64,000 nt of DNA from assembly GCA_964023275.1 (NCBI GenBank), contig OZ029928.1, positions 2,232,001-2,296,000 on the forward strand. Direction: 5' to 3'. Positions 33,690 to 46,219 of the stretch are shown here, in pieces. Numbering within the stretch: the first letter of the stretch is position 1; every line of letters starts with the position of its first letter. The position numbers and the translations under genes were made by a program. The stretch is from Norana najaformis (lineage: Eukaryota; Annelida; Clitellata; Crassiclitellata; Hormogastridae). Under the pieces are notes generated by a model. That model was not told where the DNA came from. It saw only the letters and a program-made list of their open reading frames with translations, and searched no databases.

Positions 33690-34750
33690 AGTACAGGAAT
33701 GAAACAATTGCATAAATGAAGGAAATATTTGCTCCTGATATTCCACTTCTAGTGCGCTGGGACGGCAAGCCTCTGCCTGGTATTTCTGGACAGCCTGGAA
33801 AAGCTGACCGCTTACTTATTCTTATGTAAAGAAGTAGTGGAGCACCTACTAAATGTGTCCAAGTTTCAGAATAGCACAGGACAGACAATGGTTAATGTAG
33901 CTGTAGCGCCAATTACTGGCTGGCATCTTGCTGAGAAAGTGAAGGCCTTTTCTTTCGATTCTACTACAAGTAACTTTGGGGTTAACGCAGAATCTGCATT
34001 CCTCATTGAAGAGAAGATGGCATAAAAGCTACTGTATATCTCCATCTCTCCTGTCAACACTGCATTTTAAGTTATCCTTGGCGGTGTAATCAATTTGTTG
34101 GTTATTTCATCTTCCGGACCCAGCACACAGCTCTTCTAGAGGTTCCAAAGTGCATGCCCTACTGATGGCCATGACCTTGGTATAGAATTGCTGATGGCAT
34201 GTCGGATGACGAAACAGCAGCATGAATGATGCTGTAGAATTATCTATGACATGCTTGCAAAAGGAGGGTCAGTACAGTGATAACTTTAGGAAGCTACACG
34301 GATCACGACCCTCCGGGGGTTGCATCCTGGGGCCATGCCAGATGGATGGACGGATGAGGCTATATATTCCCCCAAGATTTTCCTCTTCCGATCCGAATAC
34401 TACATTACCAAATATGAAGCAAATTTGCTTTTTAAATCAACCTTTTCATCTGCATTTTCTTTCTCGAGGCCTACTTTACCGCTTCTTCATCCATTCAGGC
34501 TCCACTTAACGATCCTGTGGGCTTTGGGCGACTGGTAAATTTAAGGCTATAAATTTAGATGTGGCGAAAGTAGCAATAAGAGCTGTATCACAACACACTC
34601 GTTACCTCAACGAGAGACAAGTCGCCTTTAACTGCTTTGATAATCACATCACTGCTACAAGTAAAGCCGAAACGGTGTGCAGGCTACGAAAACAAAGCCT
34701 TGCCAATGCCATCCCATCTGAACTCAATGAAAAAGCATTGCCTCATTGAA
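33690..34750 (+). pseudogene. Relic of an unclassified transposon-like ORF (family T1)
   Basis: Successive plus-strand frames read MKEIFAPDIPLLVRWDGKPL, then WHLAEKVKAFSFDSTTSNFG with ESAFLIEEKMA, then GPSTQLF-RFQS, then RYLNERQVAFNCFDNHITAT. The frame is broken by stops (34023 among them) and shifts. The order W-D-G-K...F-D-T-T-x-S-N-T-G...L-I-E-x-K recalls a multi-copy uncharacterised protein family seen in many invertebrate genomes and probably carried by a DNA transposon. That recollection is inference. It lies just upstream of the serine protease gene and is presumably unrelated to it. Confidence 0.5.
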
Positions 34751-34866
34751 GCTTACAGTGATATTTTGGACATAATATTTGTATATGAAAAGGAACATAG
34801 CTAGGTGTGCCCCAAGAATTTACAGAAAAAGTTTTATGAGCACCACGCCATTGCTTGTAGGTCAGG

Positions 34867-37800
34867 CGAGGCCCCCGACATTCACTGATGGTGCTCGTCC
34901 GTCTTTCATGATGGGCGGTGAGCAGTACATTACCGGTGGAACGGACACTAGTCCAGGAGAGTTTCCATGGCATCTGTCTATGGAACGACAAGGCGGCGCT
35001 ACTTGGTCGCACAGCTGTCAAGCTACACTTCTGAGCTCAGATTACGGTCTCACTGCCGCTCATTGCGTCGATGGCTCGTAAGTGCAAAACAGAGAACCAG
35101 ACAATCAGTTACTAGGAGCTATTTTAACAAATAAAGTTCTCGGCTGCATATAATTTTACTCGGTTACGCATAATTTATTGTAGGCTTAGTAGGCTACTTA
35201 GTACTTAGTCCTTCCTGTGCAAGCCTGCACATCGGACAACACAGCTTCTCCATTCATCTCTGTCCATCATTATTCTTTCCTCCATCGTCCACGATATCTC
35301 CACACATCTAAGATTGTCTCTGATTGTATCCGCCTGGTCTAAATCCCGCCTGTTTCTTTCTCAGTAATCCTCATGTAATTTAGAATTCTGTCGAAACCCA
35401 GACTCTTTTTCTCTAGCTTGATGACTTTTTCGTTCCTTTTCTCTTTGGTTGAAGAAAAGTGAATCTCCGAACCCTGACTTCCGAAGATCGGATATTCTGA
35501 AGGCTTTTCTGACAGAAGTTTGGCGGTCCACTATCGATCGTAAGATTGTAGGCCCTATTCTTCATCTCTTCTCATCATACCATTTGATTACTGAATATGT
35601 TTCGTTTCAATCGGCGGTTACAAGCGCACCGCAAAATCTTCTTCTTTTTCCCTCTTCGGGCAGGTTGAGATTTCCTGTTGATGTATTTTGAGGCGGATTA
35701 TTCTAAGCAACTGCATGCAATATAAAATAGACTAAATAGACTTTGCCCAGCAACAGGTGACTGATTTTAATCGTTATTTCTCGGATACAATATTTTATGC
35801 ATGGCCTTTGATGCTAGCAGCAGACAAGAACGGTTTGCAACTTTACCTCGACTTCTATCAACGCAAATTTCTGATACAGACAACTTGAGGCGGACGCTAT
35901 ATTTTATTTTCTTCCAAAGTCGCTTTATGACATTTCACGTACTTTCACATATCATGACTTCACACCTAACAAGTTTCATTGGTGTATTTGTATTTATGGT
36001 GGTCGAATCTCAAACATTCAACTGTTAATTATTTAAGGCTTCCGAGCAACATGAGAGTTGTCGCTGGTCAGTATCTACAATCGGACATTACTGGAACTCA
36101 GACAGTATACATTACCACATACCAGATGGTAAGTTCGCCTATTTTGTAAAGCAGGTTTGCACCGTGACGCATTTAGATGCACCTTGTGCGTCTGAGATTT
36201 TCTCTTCCTGAACCCGTTCGATAGGCTCAGTCTCTTGTGTCATTTCTTTCTCAGCTTACTTTTATCAGTTGACTAATTACGCTCTGAACATAAAATTGTA
36301 GGCATGCTAACTCAATTACAGTCGCAATGAGAGTTCCGAAGTTTGGCTGCTGATAAAGAATACTGTATTTGTATGTATACGTGTATGTTTGAATCTGAGC
36401 GTTGTGCAGCGCCTTTCGACAACCTCTCAGAACAGTTGTGATCATGGCTGTCTAATAGTTCTAAACAAATGCACCTTAACACCAGAAGAGAATGTAAACT
36501 GAGCTGAGTTAGAAGAAACAGTACGTATGTTCAGAACAAAACTGTTCCAGAAGGTTGGGCCAACGCGTGAGGGTACATCGTTTTTTCATGTTTATGTACG
36601 GATTGAAGAGACCAGAAGAATATCATGGGCACTGAGGGAAGCGACCCAACCGGGTTAAAGTGGACGCGAAAAGCTACCTAATTTATTCCAAAAGGAGGAT
36701 CCGACCAAACAGAATGAGCTTAGACATAATTTTTCCAGGACAAGAACTTAGTACAGTATGTGTCTTATATAAGCGTCAGGAAGAAAGAATGGAAGAAGGT
36801 CGTTGCACCAACCGCCAGGTTACGCCGAGTTGACTGAGGCAGATGGCAGTGGGAATTATCCAACCTGCCTAGCAAATTCAAATGATTAGACATGGATAGC
36901 TTACCGTCGATGAGTACTCCCAGGTCGCAAAAGGGGCGATGTGAAGCCTATGCTAGGTATGAGGTGAGAAGCTTTTCTTGACAGATTTTTTAAAGTCCGC
37001 CTGTCTTCTATCTAATCTAACCTAATGACTTCTATAGCGCCGTTATAATAATGCTCAAGGCATCGTCGATGGTCGAGTGGTCAAAAGCGCAGTCAAAAAT
37101 CATATACCATTGGAGAAGCCAGTTAGAATTCCGATGGGTCAGAGAAACCAAAAGCCAGGCTACGGTCGATAAGCTAGTTGGAGGAGGTGTGTCTTTAGCT
37201 TAGACCTGAATGACATCACAGAACTGATCGAACGAATAGAACTTGGCAACGAATTCCAAAGACCCGCAACCGACAATTCTCTGGAACTAGACACTGTCCT
37301 TGTACGAGGGACAATACTAAGAGTTGTAGTGTCCACTGATCGAGTGCAATATTTGTTGGTATGACGGTTGAGCTTAGAGGTTGAGCCTACAAGTCATTAT
37401 TGTTCAGAGTGCTATGGTTTTCATAAGATCGAGCACAATGAATGACTTTCCCTGTTGGTGATTTGCTATTAGCACGAGAGTTACGGAGTGGGTCTTGCAA
37501 GCTATTCCAATGATATCTGCATTCTGAACTTTGAGACGCCAATCACTATCGGAGGCAATATTCAGCCGGCTACACTTCCAGCTGACAATAGCAACATCTA
37601 CGCTGGTTACTCCTGCGACGCTATAGGATGGGGCACCATAGGTAAGAGCGCTGATATGCTGCTTTAAATTGCACTTACACGATTAATCATCTTAAATTAG
37701 TGATGATAAGTAGGCAAGGACCGACGAAACTGTTATTCCAATATAGGCTGACCCCGAGTGTGCAAGGCTACACGTCATGAGGCCGAGACCGGAAATCACT

Positions 37801-39867
37801 AGGCCACACTTGGACTCTCAGAACAGATGCAAATCTCATCTTTCTGAATTTTTCTCATTGCTTGTTAGTTATAGGGGCAGTGTGTGCACACTTCCTCGTA
37901 GCTAAAAGCATCTGTGCACACCCTATATATAGAGACGGTATAGTGTGTTTAGTTTGTGTTACCTGGTCGTCTGAAATAGCAATTCCTTTTGTAAAGGTTC
38001 AAAAATAACCTAAGTTGAAGCAAGATAATGTGTCTGGCAACACAGGTTCACCTCTTCAGAAGGCTTCCATTGAAGTCATCACTACCACTCAGTGCCAGTC
38101 TCTTGTTGCTGGTGTCGGTGGAGCTAATATTTGGGACAACCATCTCTGCGCGTACGACCCGGCTCATAACGTTGACGTCTGCGGCGTAAGTTGGTCTATA
38201 TAGATTTACTAATGCGCATAAATGTTAGTGAAGGTTATGTTAGCACTTCATGTTGCGCAAGCCAGCAGCCTTGTTCTACTAGTACTATTTTCGTCTCAAA
38301 TATCAATCTTCTATTGTTCGCAGTATGATTGATATTATTTTAACAAAGGAAAATAATCCGTTATATTCTTCTAATTATTACTGTTATTATTATTATTATT
38401 GTTGTTGTTGTTGCTAAGCCAATAAATATGAATTTGAATCACGGGATGATTGCGCCATATGGCACCTTATCATTGCGCCTAATTCCCCTTGCGGAACTGT
38501 GGAGGCTTTTTCTTCGAACGGCAGAGGCAGAATTACAAAAGGCAATACCTATGGCCGCCTCATCCTTACTTTCATCAGTTACTGTCCTTGGAAAATGCTC
38601 AAGGTTCCGACCTTCAAAGCTGACACCCTTGCCTTTCCTCTGTGGTTGTGCCCAGCACAGACGTCTACCGAACTTGCTGCCCAACTAAATTTGACTTTAT
38701 CTTAAATCCAGGATAAGCTCATATCTGCTAAGTCTAAGCGGTTTGTAACACGCCCTTTCCCGCCCTGATTTACAACTCGGATATTCCCGCATCTAGGAGG
38801 CTGCGCAGCCGGCTTGAGATGTGTTGGCGGCGATTTCATTTACCTTCTCATCTCCTTAAATTCAGACGCCAGTGTCGTAATGTCTTTAAACTTGTCTCAA
38901 CTGCGAAATCCACCTATTTGTCTCATTTGGTCTCTGTTTGCTCCTTTTCTCCTAAGTTGTTATGGCAGGCGCTAACAGGATCCTACACAGCTACAAATGC
39001 AACATAGTACCGAGCACTTCATCGCACTCTTCCCTTGCTGGCATATTGCTGCGCTTCTTTTCTGACAAGAAATACAACAAAGAACGACAGAAAGCAGAAA
39101 AGGAGGCGGCGAATTCCAAAGCTTCAGACTAACCACCGAGAGCGCCCAGGAGACCACTGCTGGTCTGGTGCGCGGCACAGCAAGAGCCAAAAGATCAATG
39201 AATCGCGTATAATTTCCCTGTATGAGGAGTGAGTAAGGGGCCGCGATAGGTAGGCTGATTTAAAGATAGTGCATTGTGAACAATAAGACAGATTTTAAAC
39301 TGGATTATTTGGTCAATGGATAAGCAGTGTTATGAATGCATCACGAGTGAAGTATGTAGCTATTTAGTATTATTTTTTGCTGCTGTAACTACATTCTTTT
39401 CTTTTTAGTAAGTTAAAAGTCATTGTTGGAACTGTGATGCTGTTAATATTGATACCACTCATTAACTTTTTTAGGCAGCTGTAGCTACTCGCTTGCGAAT
39501 TAAATATTAACTTTTCAATTAAAATTTCAATGAAGCTTTTCTAAGCCATTTGCAGCTTGACTTGATAAATAGAAAGCAGACATAACCAGAAAACATGAGA
39601 ATTTTGACAAATATTTTATATGGACAGTTTTTCAGCATTCACTACAACACGACCAAATTAAGTGCGAAAGAGTTGCTAAAACAATCATGATGATAATTTC
39701 AGGGTAGTAGTGGTGGCTCACTGAATTGTCCAGACGTTGTTACCCGCGTTGCTGGTCTTTTATCATGGGTTGTATCGAGTGGTACTGGTAATTGCCTCAG
39801 CAATTACCCATTTATCTACACTCGCACCAGCGCCTACCTGGGCTGGATAGCGTCTCATACTCCATAG
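34867..39867 (+). CDS. S1 (chymotrypsin-fold) serine protease, 5 exons, Asp194 replaced
   Basis: Exons: about 34867-35077, 36038-36128, 37473-37641, 38025-38185 and 39703-39867, with phases 2, 0, 1 and 0, all GT-AG. The activation site reads YITGGTDTSPGEFPWHLSM (IVGG-like). His57 is in LTAAHC, Asp102 in SNDICILNF, Ser195 in GSSGGSL. Cysteine pairs 42-58, 136-201, 168-182 and 191-220 are all present. Asp189 is kept (DVCGGSSGG), suggesting trypsin-like S1 preference, but position 216 appears to be Val (LLSWVVSSG), which would narrow the pocket. The standard GDSGG is GSSGG, so Asp194, which normally bonds the new N-terminus on activation, is Ser. Catalysis is therefore uncertain. The exon with the signal peptide was not found. 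Introns hold LINE debris. Frame intact, so probably a real secreted protein. Confidence 0.85.
36480..37400 (-). mobile_element. LINE 3' fragments in protease intron 2
   Basis: Two decayed minus-strand pieces lie here. 36480-36760 resembles a CR1-type C-terminus (antisense of TTCCAGAAGGTTGGGCCAAC). 37015-37400 begins CTAATCTAACCTAATGACTT, has GCGCCGTTATAATAATGC and runs into antisense LINE C-terminal sequence. The latter matches 32740-33010. Confidence 0.45.
38383..38416 (+). repeat. (ATT)n/(GTT)n microsatellite
   Basis: Short trinucleotide runs, TTATTATTATTATTG then TTGTTGTTGTTGC, inside protease intron 4. Confidence 0.7.
38760..39340. mobile_element. Two LINE fragments in protease intron 4
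   Basis: The plus strand at 38800-38990 reads RRLRSRLEMCWRRFHLPSHL, then FRRQCRNVFKLVSTAKSTYL and SPKLLWQALTG, the linker between endonuclease and reverse transcriptase in CR1/Jockey elements. The opposite strand at 39000-39340 is a decayed LINE 3' end (antisense of GCGAATTCCAAAGCTTCAGA). Their converging orientation shows separate insertions. Confidence 0.6.
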
Positions 39868-40198
39868 GATGAGAATTTCTCTTCAAGACAGCGATTCAAG
39901 GCAACCGGCATTTACAAAGTCAATGAATGGAAGCGGACTGATTAACTGTTGTATTCAACTTATGATAGTTGCGGATTTAATTTTTGAGTTGTATATTTGA
40001 AGAATTATTAAACGTCAAAACCACCAGGAATGTTTAAATTTGTTAGAGGTAATTGTTTATTTAGGTTTTCAAGATTATATCTCACGGCAAATACTTGAAC
40101 TGAACAAAAACTTTTATATATAGTCTATCTATAATAAATGCAGAAATAGAAAAAAAACAATAGTAGAATCAAATCCCGATGCCCATATTCTGCATATA
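39868..40198 (+). other. 3' flank of the protease gene
   Basis: Follows the protease stop. No further ORF. Possible polyadenylation-like AATAAA-type strings near 40133 (ATAATAAATGC). Confidence 0.35.
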
Positions 40199-40370
40199 AT
40201 AATGAAGAAGAAGAAGGAGAAGAAGAAGGAGAAGAATAAGAAGAAGGAGAAGAAGAGGAAGAGGAAAAGAGGAAGAAGAGAAGAGGAGGAGGAAGAAGAA
40301 GAATGATGAAGAAGAAGAAGAAAAGGAAGAGGAGGAAGAGGGAGAGGAAGAGAAAAAGAAAGAGCATTTT
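40199..40370 (+). repeat. About 170-bp polypurine (GAA/GGA)n tract
   Basis: Nearly pure A/G on the plus strand (AAGAAGAAGGAGAAGAAGAA and variants) with rare T interruptions. Such tracts can form triplex DNA and mutate fast. The opposite strand encodes only low-complexity Ser/Phe/Leu. Confidence 0.9.
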
Positions 40371-40914
40371 CTTAAGCCAACCTCGAGAGGCAGCCATGGC
40401 TACGAAGTGTTAACGACTTAATTTTCTTAGCCTTGGCATATAACAGCGGGTGGCCAGTCCTGTCCATCGCAGCGCGATCGCTGTCCACCGACAGGGTACG
40501 GTCGTTGTACTCACTATTGCTCAGTTGGCTAGAGAGTTGGAAGCCAAAATCTCGGCGAAGATTTGAATTCCAGATCTTTCTTTTGAAAATACCGAAAAAT
40601 TTCTTGTTTGGAAATAGACAATTTCACCAGAAAGTAGACCAACAATTTCAATTTTACATATTAATGCAGCCCACAAAAAGTGTGTTTGTGAAGATTTTAA
40701 AAATAATTCGGTGACGAAAGCCGAAAGTTACAAAAAGCGATTAAATCAGTGAGCTCAGCAATTTTTATAGAATTTTTTTATGTCATAAGGAATGTTGAGT
40801 TCTATGGGACTGGAATAATTTTTAAATATTCAAATTATTCATATTTTTACAAACACATGCAAAAATATATGGTGGTGTTTGGGGTTGGAGAGGAGAGAGA
40901 GATAAGAGGAAGAA

Positions 40915-41160
40915 GGGGTGTCAGGATAGGATCTGTGAAAGAGGTATGTTTTCAGTCTTGAGTGAAAGGCCGAAGCAGAAATTGCAAGCGGCGGAGCATC
41001 GACGAGTTACGAGTTTGTATGATGGGTCAGAAAGCTGTAGCAATTCTGGGGGGAGTTTATTCCAGAGTGGTGGGGCAATATGGCGAACATTAATGTCGTA
41101 TGGATAATAGATTGACGATCAGTGGCGAGACATTAATTTTGTGCGACCTTTATACGTTAG
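40915..41160 (-). mobile_element. LINE family X fragment
   Basis: Plus-strand TTTTCAGTCTTGAGTGAAAG and GGGGGGAGTTTATTCCAGAG are the reverse complement of the C-terminal part of the family X copy at 24700-24830. The same antisense block begins the copy at 53400. Confidence 0.6.
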
Positions 41161-41739
41161 AAATAATTAACTACTATCAATGCACGTCCTGAATGACGAT
41201 GGTTTTGCGAGGATCAATGACAACGGTGATGACCACATAAAATCCCTCTACCCGATTCCGATCCAATTCTTTTCAATTAGTCACTAATGCTGAATTGCCA
41301 CAGAACCACTGCGATGTTAAGCTGACATACTGCGGATATATTACAAATGCTGACGTACTGGGCATATAGTAGATGCGCTGGAATCCACTGCATCGACGAT
41401 TATACTACGTATTGAAATCATGCAATACTCTTATACTGAGTTTTAATTCCTCAACGGCTATTTATGCTTGAGGAGTTTGTTACCGGAAGAAAAATTATGA
41501 AATGCACTGTATCATCAGATACGTGGATGTTGCCCCATAAGTTTGTTTTCAAATTGTTTAGCGATGAATAAGTTAAGTGATTATGCTAAATAAAGTGTCC
41601 CGATGCGGATTCTTCCCGGCTGACCAACTGCAATTCGAAGGGACTCTCCAACGAATTACGACTCTGAAATGTGGGTTCAAATCCAAGCGAATACCGATTG
41701 AGTACGTAGATAAGATGAGACGAGATGCGCTGAGATTGG

Positions 41740-42215
41740 ATAGCATGAGATAGCATAAGATAGCATAATATAGCATAAGATAAGATAAGATAAGATTAGG
41801 TAAGGTAAGGTAAGATAAGATAAGACAGGATAGGATAGGATAGATATAGGATAGGATAGGATAGGATAGGATAGGATAGGATAGGATAGGATAGGATAGG
41901 ATAGGATAGGATAGGATAGGATAGGATAGGATAGGATAGGATAAGATAAGATAAGATAAGATAGATAAGAAGATAAGACAAGACAAGACAAGTGTAGATG
42001 TAAATGTACACGGCTTTATAAAGCGACCGTATGGCCTCGATCCTGCTTATTTTTCAATGAATTTATCAGGTGAGATCCCTTACCAACGCTGCCGGTTTAA
42101 ATAAGATAAGATGAGATGAGATAAGATACGATAAGACAAAACAAGGCTAGACATGATAGAATTGGATTGGATTAGATTACATTAGACTAAATTGGATTGG
42201 ATTAGATTAATGATT
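41740..42215 (+). repeat. (ATAGG)n minisatellite with related ATAAG/GGATT repeats
   Basis: About 41740-41825 is built of ATAAG-type units, 41826-41945 of almost pure ATAGG pentamers, 41946-41990 of ATAAG again, with GGATTGGATTAGATT units at 42160-42215. Minus-strand frames through it give only Ile-Leu-Ser-Tyr-Pro repeats and are not genes. Confidence 0.95.
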
Positions 42216-43239
42216 TTTATTATCCTTAACATGCTTTATACTAACTGCAACAACTGCGGTTTTACCACCATCCAAATAGCTAAATTAGAGAAAGTCGTAT
42301 TCACAGTCGCTCATCCGATATACGATTCATGCATGGTTCATTGGATTCGGTTAGTTGCTGGGTAAATAAATATTCAAATACATGAATTATTTATACAAGA
42401 ATAAGCAGAAAGGTTGTACTGGTGCTTCTGGGTATAAAGAAAGGGAGGGAGACATTGAGGCAGAGAAGGAGACGAACGAACCGACGGATGCAGACTGTAT
42501 TTGAATCCTGTAATTGTGATTCGCTGGTGTCGAGCATTTTATACAAGAGCTTTCTAGGTAGTGATTTCCATAATTATATGCATAGGCTTCAACAATGTAA
42601 CAGTTGTCTGATTGCGACCAAACTCGATATTATTGCTGCCCGTTTATTGATTATACGATTTGTGGCTCGGTCTATTGGCAAAACACCATTATTTTAAGGA
42701 CCTCCACATATTTAGCCTAACATCGATGAAGTTCTATATGCAGCATTAAGCAGCTGCCGTACGAAAATCAACTCTCGACGAAAATCTACTTTCGACTCTA
42801 ACCACAAAGTTCTGACCTAAAGTGATGAATCGTCTTGAAGCTGGAGTGTTTGCCTATATAGTGTTTCTAACTTCCTCAGGTGAACAATAAATTAGGCCTA
42901 AAAACAAGACCTGTGCTCTTAATAAACATAATAAATTAGTAAAGAATTTTCCAAGTAAAACTGCATGCTAGGAAAGCCATGATAGCGGAAGTACGAGCTT
43001 TGACCTATAGCTTACTTTTCCTTAGCCGAGATCATGCCCATTGCAGCGTGTTTCTAGCTTGCTTAAATTTCATTAGCCAGCTAAGTGTTTCCTTATATCT
43101 AAATGTCTTGTATTTGCCTAGCATTTGCGACGAAGTGCTGTTTAGTTAAGCACTTATTTACTCTTCTCTCGGCAGGAATGAGTTTTTAAGCTTGCTTTTG
43201 TTATTAGCCTCCAATGACGAGATCTACCTACCTATTGTG
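42216..43239. other. No gene recognised
   Basis: A 91-codon ORF at 42422-42697 has no motif. The interval leads up to the start of the lectin-like gene and may contain its promoter; no clear TATA element was identified. Confidence 0.35.
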
Positions 43240-44299
43240 ATGCCTTTCTATCCTCTGAGGTTGATGGTATGTGTTATGTGGTTGTTTGAAGGTAACTTTC
43301 TGGAGGTGAATACGACGAGACGTAAGCCGACGTTCGCCAGCTCCTTTTTCTCTGATTACGGAACACTCGCCTATCCGTCTTATGCCGTAGATGGAAATTA
43401 CGAAGCGGATTTCGCAGTTCATCCGTGTTTCCAAACAGACGACGGACCAGTTGGGCCGTCGACCTAAAACAGATCGTCTGGATCGACAGGGTCGTTCTGA
43501 CCAGTCGCGGCAATGATCCCTTGTGCTCCTATTGTGGTAAGTATTTGGGACATGATGCGTCATCATGTAAATTATTTAGCGCCACTACAATCGACACAAG
43601 AGGGCGCCATAGTCTTCGGTTGGTTGTCTGTTTGAAAGACAGTCAACCATCTAAAGTTGCACAGCAAGAGTGAAACGTTGGCTACGGGGGACGATTGTTT
43701 GAGCGAAGTGGAGCAATGGCTTCTCCAAGTGCCAGAAACATTTCTTTTTCCAAGCGTTCTGACTGTTTCTGAGACCATTTTCTTGATTCCCCGTCAAATA
43801 GAATCTGCATTTCATAACTGTCTTCTTAGTTGTTCAGAACTGACTCATCCGCTGTAAGTCTTGAAATAACGGATTGCAATTTGTTAGGAGCGACGTTCAT
43901 AATAAAGTCTGCAAAAAGTTTGAATGCGATCAGGATTTCAGTAGAGTTCCTACCTGATATCAAGTGTAGGCCTATATTTTGACTTTAAGACTAGCTTGGC
44001 AAACTTGCCAAATTGTCGCATGTTTTCACTGCACGCGACAGACACTGCAGTGGCTCCCGGATAAGGACTTGATTTCGCTTAAGATCCTTCCACTGATTGC
44101 TCTTTTAGGTCCAGGATAGATCAGAGAGCCCTGCGTTTTTAAAGCGAGCGAACCGGGTCCGCAAACGCTGCGCTGTGCAGTACAGGAGGAGCTATTGGTT
44201 CCGAATCCGTATAGATTTAATAACGGCCAGTCCAACAAAAATTTCCGACCCTCTATCTACTTCGACCTGGACTCTGCCTCCACTCACAACTTTAGTATT

Positions 44300-45118
44300 A
44301 ATTCTCCTGTCCGCAATTCAGATGTGCTTTTTGACCGATCAATTTTTCCTTCGCAGATTCAACCCTATGCTTGACTTCAAAATTGCATCTACCACCGCTA
44401 CATCCACAGTATATGTTAAATTAGACTATTGCAATTTACTTTCTCGAATATTTACACCACCCAAATTAACAGCCTTCAAGCAATCCAAACTGTTCTTGCT
44501 CGCGTTGTCACCAAAACCCCCAAACACCCTAAAATCACCCTCGTTGTCACATCACTTGACTGGCTTATAAACCCGAACATATAGAGTACACAGTCCTATC
44601 ACTTATCTACAACCCAACAATCCTCTCAATAACCAAACCTCTGCCAGTCACTTACAATCCAATCTTTCCGCTCACCCGTTTCTCTTCTGTCCTAATAATT
44701 GTCCGTCTTTCTGTCAGTTCATCCTTAAAATTTGGAAATCGCTTCATAACCATAGCTGCTCCACCCATCTGGAATAAATTCTCGCCAGACTTACAGCAAT
44801 TATCCAATCTATCCTACAAATCACCAACACTGTACTCCTTGCAATCTATATGCAGGTCTTTCACTCAAAGCTGAAAACACCCCTCTTCAACAAACCCCAT
44901 CCTGATTCTTCCTCAACCCTTTATCTGTCTCGCCACTCCAATTCGGAAGACCACCTATCATAACCGGCTGACTACCTGATTTTTTAATTTGGATCGTGGC
45001 CTAACACTGAACCTGACCTCACCTGCAGATAAATTTTTTGACTGAACTCCTGCGAATAAGCTGGTTTTGCGACTTACCTCTGTTTGGGCGCTATGGAAAT
45101 CTTGAGTTTACGATTATG
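44300..45118 (+). mobile_element. LINE family X copy in the lectin intron
   Basis: Contains FNPMLDFKIASTTATS at about 44365 and LDYCNLLSRIF, both typical of the thumb region, then CCCATCTGGAATAAATTCTC, GTCTTTCACTCAAAGCTGAA and the family terminus GAATAAGCTGGTT...TTGAGTTTACGATTATGG. Same 3' end as 24500-25067. Confidence 0.7.
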
Positions 45119-45149
45119 GTTTGCAATACGAGTTAGACAACTTTAACTA

Positions 45150-45205
45150 CAGTGACCGTGTGGCTAAGGCGTCTTTTAAACCTGGGATTGAAGCCCAGGC
45201 TGTTA
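45150..45205 (+). repeat. Possible tRNA-like SINE head
   Basis: GTGGCTAAGGCGTC resembles box A, and GGGATTGAAGCCC resembles box B with one mismatch, but they are closer together than in a tRNA. Weak. Confidence 0.3.
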
Positions 45206-46219
45206 TATTAAATCGACATAGATCAATCTGTCGACCTTTGAGTGTCAGTGCTATCATCTTAGATATGATGGCCTCTTTAAACCGAACACTCCACGCCCAG
45301 ATTAGCTATCAGTTTTTCATTTGAACCTTTGTCTAAACCTCGCGTCAAAATATTATTGTCATCAAAAGGTCTAATTATCACTTAGCGCCTCTGGTAGGTT
45401 GTGAAATCCTCTATTCAAATCATCATATACAAGAGTGGATAAATACACGTCGTCAAAAACTTAAGGATCTGTTTCGCTTGTTTCATCTTTTGGTCCCCAT
45501 CACTTTTGGATCGAAACCCCGGTAGTCGTAACATATAATCAATCAATTTAGTATTTGTTTTACTATTCGTGAATTGAATGTGCTTTTTTATTACAGGTTA
45601 TCTTCAGGATAATTTTACTGTTGGACTAACAAATATAACTCCTAGTTCAAACACGGTCGTCCGAGATAAATATCCACAGTGTGGAACATATCCTGCAGCA
45701 GTCCCTCTTGACGCCAACGTTGCACTCATATGTGGTGCAAGGACTCCAGGACTCCACCAGGAAGATACCTAATTGTCCAACAGCCATTAAATGGACCTGG
45801 AAGTTTAACATTGTGTGAAATTGAAGTGTGGCCCAAGCATACAAGTAAGAGTTTCAAGTCCTCGTCGTTCAGTTGTACAACGGAATCCCGATTCATTCCT
45901 TAATAATTGCCAACACATAATTTGTTGCCTCAAATGTTAGAACTGTTTCTGGGTATATTTGACCTGCTGATTCCAGAAAAGGCACCAGTTTTCTCCCAGC
46001 AGGTCTAGTTTTCGAGATATAGAACATTATGCCATATACCAGTCCTTGCCTCTGCTCGCCCATAAAACATAAGGCTATAGCTATAATTATGTAGTGCTCA
46101 ATTTATTATGTGATACACTAAATAAACATAATAATACAAATACTTAAAAGAAAATGGTAGTACCTGAAACTGTACTTATATGATACCAAACAGAACAAGT
46201 TTGTTATAAAAATTTCAAG

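Noticed and set aside
38428-38705. Overlapping ORFs of 68-86 codons on both strands in protease intron 4
   Set aside because: Three frames are open at once with no motif; adjacent to LINE debris, so probably repeat-derived.
40125-40397. 90-codon minus-strand ORF rich in Phe, Leu and Ser
   Set aside because: It is the antisense reading of the polypurine tract.
41573-42011. Minus-strand ORFs of 71-137 codons of Ile-Leu-Ser-Tyr-Pro repeats
   Set aside because: They are translations of the ATAGG pentamer minisatellite in several frames at once.
41740-42215. CRISPR-like array or telomeric repeat
   Set aside because: Uniform pentamers without spacers, and the unit is not a telomeric motif; it is a minisatellite in an animal genome.
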